Assembly: GCF_029784165.1 (NCBI RefSeq)
Contig: NC_073696.1
Span: 50,785,315 to 50,849,314, forward strand
Length of the DNA: 64,000 nt
Source: Wyeomyia smithii
Lineage: Eukaryota > Arthropoda > Insecta > Diptera > Culicidae
Direction: 5' to 3'
Shown: one piece after another, positions 57,272-64,000 of the stretch
Numbering within the stretch: position 1 is the stretch's first letter
Layout: the number at the start of each line of letters is the position of its first letter
Made by a program: the position numbers and the translations under genes
The notes under the pieces: model-generated
The model's database searches: none
What the model was told of the DNA's origin: nothing
The model's input: only the letters and a program-made list of their open reading frames with translations

Positions 57272-58450
57272 AGAAAGAGTAGGGGAAAACGTTAAACGTA
57301 AAAGATTAAGTGATGTCTTGTCATCATTCGCGATACCGCTTACTGTGCAACGCACGTTTTGTTCAAATCAACCGTTGCGCAGTTCAGTCAATAGTCAATT
57401 CGAGAACAACATTCGAATTGTTGTTTATCGCATGACATAAATAGTAGTGTGCCAATGGAAATCGACCTGTCGAATTTCGTTTAGCGGTAAGTCTTAAATA
57501 AAAGTTTTGTCTTCTCGAAAAAATCCCTATGCAAAATTCCAACCCAATCGTTCAGCAGTCTCTTTCCCAGAACCAAGTATAGTCACACAATTCCATTCCC
57601 ACTGACAGACAGACACTCGATGGAAGCTTCTGGAATAGTAGATTATCCCGATTTCCCTTCGCCAGAATAAAGTGCTGATACTAACGAAATAAGAAGGCAA
57701 CAAAAAATAGAAAAGGCAAAGTTTTAAAAACCAACAATCAAAAAACTAGAAAACGACAGGGAGAAAAATCAGAAACAAAAATAGGGTTAGGTTTAAGTTG
57801 ATTTTTTTCAAATATCAATCCAGCAACAGACTTCAATCCAGAAGGTCATTATTTTATACGCACGTACGTGTACTCTTGTATTACAAGTCCTAGGCAAAGT
57901 TTTAAAAGACTAACTTAGCTATTGTAATCGGACTTCCGGAAGTCTCGAGGTGGGACTTTACTCTCAAAGCTTCACTTTTTTGACCGATGAAAAAAAAAGC
58001 ACCGACTTTCTAGGACTGGTCACTACTCGAATATCACCGAATATCACCCAATCAAAATTGAAAGAACTCACTTGAAAAAAATGTCTTAGTAAACAGTAAA
58101 ATCAAAATTTCGCTCGTTTTTTATATAATCGAGCACTTTTATTAAAAACTGTCCAAAAATAAAAATAAAGTAAATCATCGAATAAAGTGCTCTTTTTTGC
58201 AATAATGCTTTAATGTAATAATTATAATAACTATGGAATAGTTACTACTTGAATTATCTATTTCATCTTTATCTACAGTATCCTTTACGAAATATTTCAA
58301 ACTCATGCTTGAAAACTTTGCAATATTTACGAAAATGAGCTGAGAAGTTGTACGTAACAGTTTGATTTTTAGTGTAAATATACTAATTTCAGAAAGATAA
58401 TTCAACAACTCGTATTTCCTGAAAAATTCATGAATGTCATTTTTTGTAAG
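57268..58450. other. Nothing firmly recognised
   Basis: A short block at about 57452-57540 (GTGCCAATGGAAATCG..TTGTCTTCTCGAAAAAATCCCTATGCAAAATT) resembles 33511-33610 (GTGCCAATAGAATATAGG..GTGCCTTCTCGAAAAAAGCCCCTATGCAAAATTG), so both are pieces of one repeat. Confidence 0.45.
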
Positions 58451-58463
58451 TTTATTCAGATAG

Positions 58464-58674
58464 AGCCTCCCTAGCTGGTCTCGAGGTACGATGCTGGCCT
58501 AACAAGCCAGTCGCCGTAGGTTCGAGTCTCGACTCGGGAGAGACTGTTAGTGTCAGTAGGATCGTAGCGCTAGCCCCGCAATTGTCCTGTACACTTAACG
58601 GTTGGCTGCGAAGTCTGTGTATAGTAAACAGAAGGTCAAGTTCCGAATCGGAATGTAGCACCAAGGCTTTGCTT
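58464..58674 (+). mobile_element. tRNA-derived SINE with 13-bp target-site duplication
   Basis: TTTATTCAGATAG flanks the element exactly (58451-58463 and 58675-58687). The head CTCGAGGTACGATGCTGGCC with GTAGGTTCGAGTCTCGACTC forms A-box-like and B-box (GGTTCGAGTC) promoter motifs of a tRNA-like unit. The tail ends GCACCAAGGCTTTGCTTT. 211 bp. A reverse, older copy lies at 35442-35638. Confidence 0.92.
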
Positions 58675-58687
58675 TTTATTCAGATAG

Positions 58688-59500
58688 CAAATTAGAGAAA
58701 AGCTCAACTGGTTTCAAAAGTAATTTAAAATTTAGTGTTTGTTCAATTTTTTGTTTTTATGTGACTTGTTTTTTAAAGTACATTTTGTTCTGCAAAAGAA
58801 AAGATTAGTTCTCTGCGAGTCATTTGAGACAGTTTCTTCACACAACCAAATGTTTCTGAGGTTCAGTGCTTGAATCCAGTCCAAGTTTGAAAAAATACTC
58901 AGTTTACAATTTGAAACACGTGTGAAATCGAAAAAGTTTAATCAAAATTAAGGTCATTTTCAGGTCATTCTAGTTGGAAATGTATAATCATTTTGGCAAC
59001 ATTCCCAATTTGAACGTTGATATACTGTTTTCTAGGCAAACTTCCAAAACAAAATCCACTTTAATATTTATAAAAGGAAAACTCCTCTCCTTCGTGCGTG
59101 TAATCCTCCGCACTCTTGTGGTTAGCTGTCATGAATAAGCTGTTTATTCGATCACAATTGGGGCCGAGGCCACACTTTACACTTCAAAATGACAACTCAT
59201 GCAGGTAATGTTAGTGCCTCACAAGTGCTGATTGTGGCGACACTTCAGATTAGATAAGATGCTCAAAAACAGTGATGAGCCGCAAACGTTTGAATGAGAC
59301 TGCAGGATTAGGCCGTCGTCGATCGATTTGTTTTGATTCATGCTTATCAATGAACAAAGGAATCTATTGCATATGTATAAGCTTATGGGAAAACTGCCTA
59401 TAAAGATAAGCTATGGGATCAGCAAATACGATAGTCAAAATCGTTAAAGTATGTAAATTTGCGCTTAACGAAATCTCTTTAACTCTCAGCTGGTTTTACT
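58688..59500. other. Nothing recognised
   Basis: No supported feature. Confidence 0.45.
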
Positions 59501-60620
59501 CTTCTCGGTGACGTAAACGGGCAACTGTACAAAAATAGCGATTTGAGTCATACGTTGCCTTCTCGGGGCCATCCGACGACGACGACGACGATGATGGTAT
59601 CGAAGCGGACGCAACTGGTTCTGGGCATTGTATTGTACGATTGATACCGCAAGCGATGTGATTGACCTAATCGTCGAACGAAACGCGGAGGTTAACTGGA
59701 ACGGTGAGGGTCTATGCGATTAAAGTTTGATTGAACAATTCCGCAGTTTATTTGAGCAGAAATAAACGATGGGTAATTGTCGCCTGGCCGCCGCCATCAA
59801 GAAGAAGAAAAAGAAGATGCAGAGAGTGATTTATTTCAGTACGTTTATTGCATTTTATGAACCAGATTATATGCGATGCCCTGCGGCAAACCGACCACCT
59901 GTTTCGTGTTGGCACATCTGAGTATCCGAGTTCTGATCACTGGATGCCGAAGTGTAACGTTGCACACAGCTCGAACACACGTAGGATGTTGAAAGTGGGT
60001 GGCCTGGGGAGGGTCGGTTTATAGTTACAGTATGCCGCCCACCTTGGAAGTGTAGTCAATTAATTTTGAAACGACGACGACGGCCCCTGAGATGAGTGAG
60101 GCGAGATTGTGCACTAGAAGATGCCAGACAAAAGCGGAAGCAGTTACTAAAAATTTTTTTCAATGTAGAATCAACACAACATCGCGCGAAAAATTACGAT
60201 CGGTGCTGGAGAAGGGATGGTGGAACAGGTTTGGTTTTCACCTTGTAACCCAACGGAAGAGATGTACAAGTGTCAATCATTAAATGAGACAGTTTAATTG
60301 ATAAATCAATTACGGACCAATTTTACTGTTCTTCGGTTGCGGAAAAGGCAAGTTATCTGCCGTTCCGAATGGAAATAATGTGCAAACATTGACGCAACAT
60401 GCTGCCTCTGACAGATCTCTGACGTTTGAATGGACCCGGCTTTTGACCGACAATTGGATACGAAGCGTGTGATGAACGGTTTTGTGCTTGTGAATGCTAT
60501 CGTGACAGTGAGTGAGTGACACCGTCTGGAAAGCTGAGAAAAACATACCATTCGAAGCGCATGTTGACAATTTGGATCTGTACTTGCTGTTTTATTGGAA
60601 AACGTTTTCAACAAAACAAG
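59501..60620. other. GC-richer, apparently unique stretch; unassigned
   Basis: It includes a (GAC)n run (59576-59594) and several modest open frames with no recognised domain, among them a 50-codon frame at 59769-59921. It could contain regulatory or 5' exon sequence, or belong to a neighbouring gene. The missing SLC66A2 PQ-loop 1 was not seen here. Confidence 0.35.
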
Positions 60621-61600
60621 TCTATGCCTAACAGGGTGTTAACGTTTCCAACAGACTGTTATCAAACGATTAAAACATGACAATTAATAAAAACACATAC
60701 AACGATAAAGCGAAAACAAAGTTTCATTCAAATTAAAAATATTCTCGACTTATTTCGCGTTCTCTTTTGGAAAAACATTTCGAATGCTGCTGAGACATGT
60801 ACACGTATAATTAGCACAACTTCTAGCTTTAGTGCAACTTATGGATATTCCTTTAATTTTGATTCGATTCAGATGCAATATTAATATTTCATAGAATCAT
60901 ACTTCTGAATACTCCTCTTCGTTCAAATGTGCGGATAAAAAATATTACTCAGTTCTTAACGAAGAATTCATAATCTCAACGCAAGTAATGACGCTGTGAT
61001 TCATAGTGCAAAGTAATAACATAAATTAAACATATCCGATTGAAAGAGCAATGATTTTAGTTACGCAGTTCTCGATACACAGTCAAAATTGAAAACCGAA
61101 ATTCGATGATAACGCTGAGAGAATTCATCACAATTGTAATTCAACAAGAATGCTTCCTCTACAGCTATATCAGACTTCAATGTATAATTTTGTCAACGTT
61201 CCTTAGGTTTATTCTAATCACGGATCAGAGCCATTTTACTTGAATCCAGAATGAACGCTGATTCTTCAAACAATCGTTATGAGCGAATAAAAAAACCTGT
61301 CTTCTACAATACCGCGAAAGCATTTTTTTTTGTGAAAATAACCAGAGGGTAATGGCAAAGTTCCATTAGCTCTTGCTTATTTATCATTACGATGGTGGTC
61401 ATTCCAAAGTCTCGCTGCAAGGCAGGATGTTTTGAAAATATAATGTCGTGCAAGATTGAAACGTGTGATACGGGTAAGGACAGCAGAGAACATTTTTCAA
61501 CATGACATTTCATTCCGATTGTGGTTTCAACTTCTAAGGATTGAATTGCTCTGGTATGTTGTAGGATTTCTTTCACTACATATTTTTGGATAATACAGTA
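60621..61600. other. Nothing recognised
   Basis: AT-rich DNA up to the TA target of the next element (61599-61600). The minus-strand frame at 61304-61576 has no recognised family. Confidence 0.4.
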
Positions 61601-62737
61601 TCGTAAAACGGGGCGAATAGAAACAATTTCCGGTGTAACTTGCAGTTTAAAAAAAACTGTAATGTCTAAAATGTTCTAGAAAGTTTTTAAACATGGCTCT
61701 TATCTACCTTTATTAAAGTTGTATATAACATTTTGATAAAATTAGCAATTCATTCTTTTATTGAAAAAATGTTGCATGTTTTTATTCACCCAACAATGCA
61801 ATGGGGCGAAAGGAAACACTCATAAGTCGAATTGATTTTCCTTGTTCCGATGGAAGATTCTAGTTTTATTTTGGAGAAAACAGAATAATTGCGTTATGAA
61901 GTAATAAAATAGTGTTCGGTTTATTACTTCATGTTTATTATCATATGAATTAATATGTTCTATTAGAGTCCTTATTAGAAACGGAAAGATTCGTCCATTT
62001 CTTTCGGGTTGGTAATATCTTGGCAGTCCATGTCGAGCAACACGCAGCAAATAAATCAGAGTTTCAACACGTTCGTTAATACTACTTAGGGTAATATCTG
62101 ATTAATCACAGATTAGTAGATTCCATGTTTCGTGATCGCTTGACAAAGGGACAGTTTTTTTTCTGCGTAAAATCTCAACAGCTTGCCGGTTGTTTCCCGG
62201 TTTTCGGTTGGTAATTCCTGACCATTATGAGCTGAGAACGTACAAAACATGTTTCAAGCATCATTTGACATAAAAAGTATAATTGAATTTCGAAAATCCA
62301 CTTGTTTTTCTGCAAAAATATTCGCTATGGCGTTGTTTCTATCCGCTCCGTAAGTTTGCGAACCGGAAGCTTGTCATGAAACATAAGTGAAAAGGTGATA
62401 AATACCTTATGACAAACCTTAAATTTTAATGTAAAACTTTGAAATGACTTATTATCGACCTAGTACAGCAAACGAACAAACTCTAATAATGGAACAAAAT
62501 GGCTTCCACAGGCAAAGTTTTTTGACACTCAGGAACGCTCTGAACTTGAGACTCTATTTCGTAATTTTTTAAACAAACCGACAGTAGTGTTACTAACCCA
62601 TAAATGGTTTTGCAGGCCTTGCTTACTATTGAAATATTCAAGAAAACATTTTTCGCATGGTTTTTAGATGTTATCAAAATGACTTAAAACAGCATTTTTC
62701 AAGCTCGGAAGTTGATTTTATTAGCCCCGTTTTACGG
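61601..62737. mobile_element. TA-flanked DNA element, TIR YCGTAAAACGGGGCKAATA
   Basis: TCGTAAAACGGGGCGAATAG (61601) is mirrored by TTATTAGCCCCGTTTTACGG ending at 62737, with TA outside both (61599-61600 and 62738-62739). Interior words GGGGCGAAAGGAAAC and GTTTCTATCCGCTCC echo the terminal GGGGCGAATAGAAAC. Minus-strand open frames at 61820-62050 and 62483-62677 have no recognised transposase motif. 1137 bp, probably non-autonomous. Confidence 0.75.
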
Positions 62738-62739
62738 TA

Positions 62740-63090
62740 GACGGTTAATGAGAGGATGTAGGATTTCATGTTATAAACATATTTGGTGATCTTCAAATGT
62801 GTTCTTCGAAAATTAGTTTTTTCATCGTTAATTAGTCTCAAGTACTCAACCTTGGCAGTCTAACTTGCATTCATCCTCATTCATCTTGATGCATGAGAGG
62901 AGAAGCTCTTAGTTTATGAGGTAAGATGATCAATTGCGTTTTAGAAGCATTGTGCAAAGTTTTTCACTAATCATTTTGGGCAGCCAATGATCGTAGATTT
63001 GCAATCTTCTGTTTATGTTTATGTTTGCGTTAGGCAGATGAGTTTTAGACTGGGTCACGGTCACTCCACTGCATTTTCCGTGTTCCTCGT
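62740..63090. other. Nothing recognised
   Basis: No supported feature. Confidence 0.45.
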
Positions 63091-63430
63091 ACTTAAGTGA
63101 ATTCGAACTCGTTTTTCTACAAATCTGTGCATGCTAGAAAAAATCTTTCACCGTCTTTAGATCAAGAAGACGTTACTCTAAAAATATAGCGCTTGAAAAT
63201 TGAAGAACTAAGTCGAAACCTACTGTGGGAGACTGAGAACTTCAAGTTTCCAGAAAAATACGTACTTTGGTGAATTCAAACTGGTTTTTCTCAAAATGTT
63301 TGCATGTTAAAATAAATATTTCATCGCGTATGGATTCAGGAGACCTTACCGCAAAAATGTAGAGCTTCAAATTTGAAGAACGGTTTTGTTGTTTGAATTT
63401 TTATAAAAATACGTAGTTTTGTGATTTTTC
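63090..63430. repeat. Two-unit tandem repeat, about 171 bp
   Basis: AAGTGAATTCGAACTCGTTTTTCT at about 63096 and TGGTGAATTCAAACTGGTTTTTCT at about 63268 start units that share GCATGYTARAAWAAATMTTTCA, GAAGACGTTACTCTAAAAATATAG / GGAGACCTTACCGCAAAAATGTAG and AATTGAAGAAC. The start of a third unit is visible at about 63410. Confidence 0.6.
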
Positions 63431-63589
63431 ACTGAAATAATTTGGAAACTCCAAAATGCACTCTTACATACCATATTTCATCCACCTGACATGGTTTGAT
63501 ACATGGAGCAATTGATACGAATGAAAATTCCCAGTGTTTGCTCAATCTGTTTGAAAAATTATTAAACCACATGAAAGTTTTAAATGTTC

Positions 63590-64000
63590 ATTAGGTATCC
63601 TAACCTTCATTTTTCATAAGGGTGGTGCATTCATTATTCACTAGGGTGGTTCCAAAAACAATTAAAATTATATTTGTAGTGGTTTAGTAGGAAAAATGTT
63701 TATACTTACTAACCTATCTGACACCTTATATCTGATGTACCACCAAGATGAACCAATTAGTTTGCGTAAGGGTGGTTGGACTATTCAAAAACAATCATAT
63801 AACGAATGATGCCACATTTACTGCTATCAATAGGAACAAATAATTCGTTTGGGAAAGTTTTTGTTTTCTTGAATTGCTCATTCTTTTCTTACTATTGATG
63901 AAAATGTTTGACACAGATTACACGCGTCTGAAATTGATTGGTTCACATAGGCAAATATTGTACAGACTGTTTAGTTAACACAGATTGACAGAAACGAATC
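63590..64000. repeat. Repeat debris with TAAGGGTGGT words; nothing else
   Basis: AAGGGTGGT or AGGGTGGT occurs near 63619, 63643 and 63767, the outer ones followed by sequence ending in AAAAACAAT. This fits small MITE ends but no boundaries could be fixed. The remaining DNA to the window edge is unrecognised. Confidence 0.35.

Noticed and set aside
57228..57440. Arg-Glu-rich open frame
   Set aside because: Translation of the (AG)n microsatellite.

Overview
The window looks like nuclear DNA of a culicine mosquito, most probably an Aedes-type genome. It is AT-rich, carries one widely spread host gene with introns of 12 to more than 30 kb, and is packed with decayed transposable elements of many classes: CR1-like LINE, Penelope-like element, mariner and pogo relatives, Helitron-like ends, long-TIR elements, MITEs and several tRNA-derived SINEs. 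The species is inferred from this style and from recognised families; no database was searched.

Host gene. One gene is clearly supported: the minus-strand orthologue of the PQ-loop membrane protein SLC66A2 (PQLC1). Five coding exons fit together in phase with consensus splice sites: 29850-29714, 28802-28518, 14465-14301, 14240-14086 and 1683-1603. The first exon or exons, encoding roughly the first 65 residues and PQ-loop 1, were not found and probably lie beyond 64000 or in an exon I missed. The conserved protein ends at TAG (1605-1603). The same reading frame then stays open for 306 codons to TGA (684-682) and for a further 213 codons to TAG (42-40). Both internal stops are followed by C. 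This is the most interesting signal in the window: a candidate double stop-codon readthrough, or alternatively a spliced form, that would add a 519-codon disordered, acidic tail with several TQT-type motifs.

Introns and upstream DNA. 1684-14085 holds a mariner remnant, a Helitron-like 5' end with a 127-bp minisatellite, a foldback element with arms of about 0.66 kb enclosing a transposon-protein fragment, a TIR element interrupted by a MITE and by a SINE with a 16-bp target duplication, a non-LTR tail and a palindromic MITE. 14466-28517 holds a non-LTR RT fragment split by a CGGATAT/GGATAATCGAG block, two MITEs, a mariner fragment, a second copy of the TIR element and a Penelope-like element with inverted terminal repeats. 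29851-64000 holds SINEs (30.3, 35.4 and 58.5 kb), a mariner (35.7-36.7 kb), a pogo-like element (42.8-43.9 kb), a third TIR-element copy (45.4-46.1 kb), two TA-flanked TIR elements (48.4-49.4 and 61.6-62.7 kb) and a nearly full-length, frameshifted CR1-like LINE (about 49.9-54.4 kb).

No rRNA, canonical tRNA, CRISPR array or intact autonomous transposon was seen. Apart from the SLC66A2 gene, every recognisable protein-coding stretch is of transposon origin.
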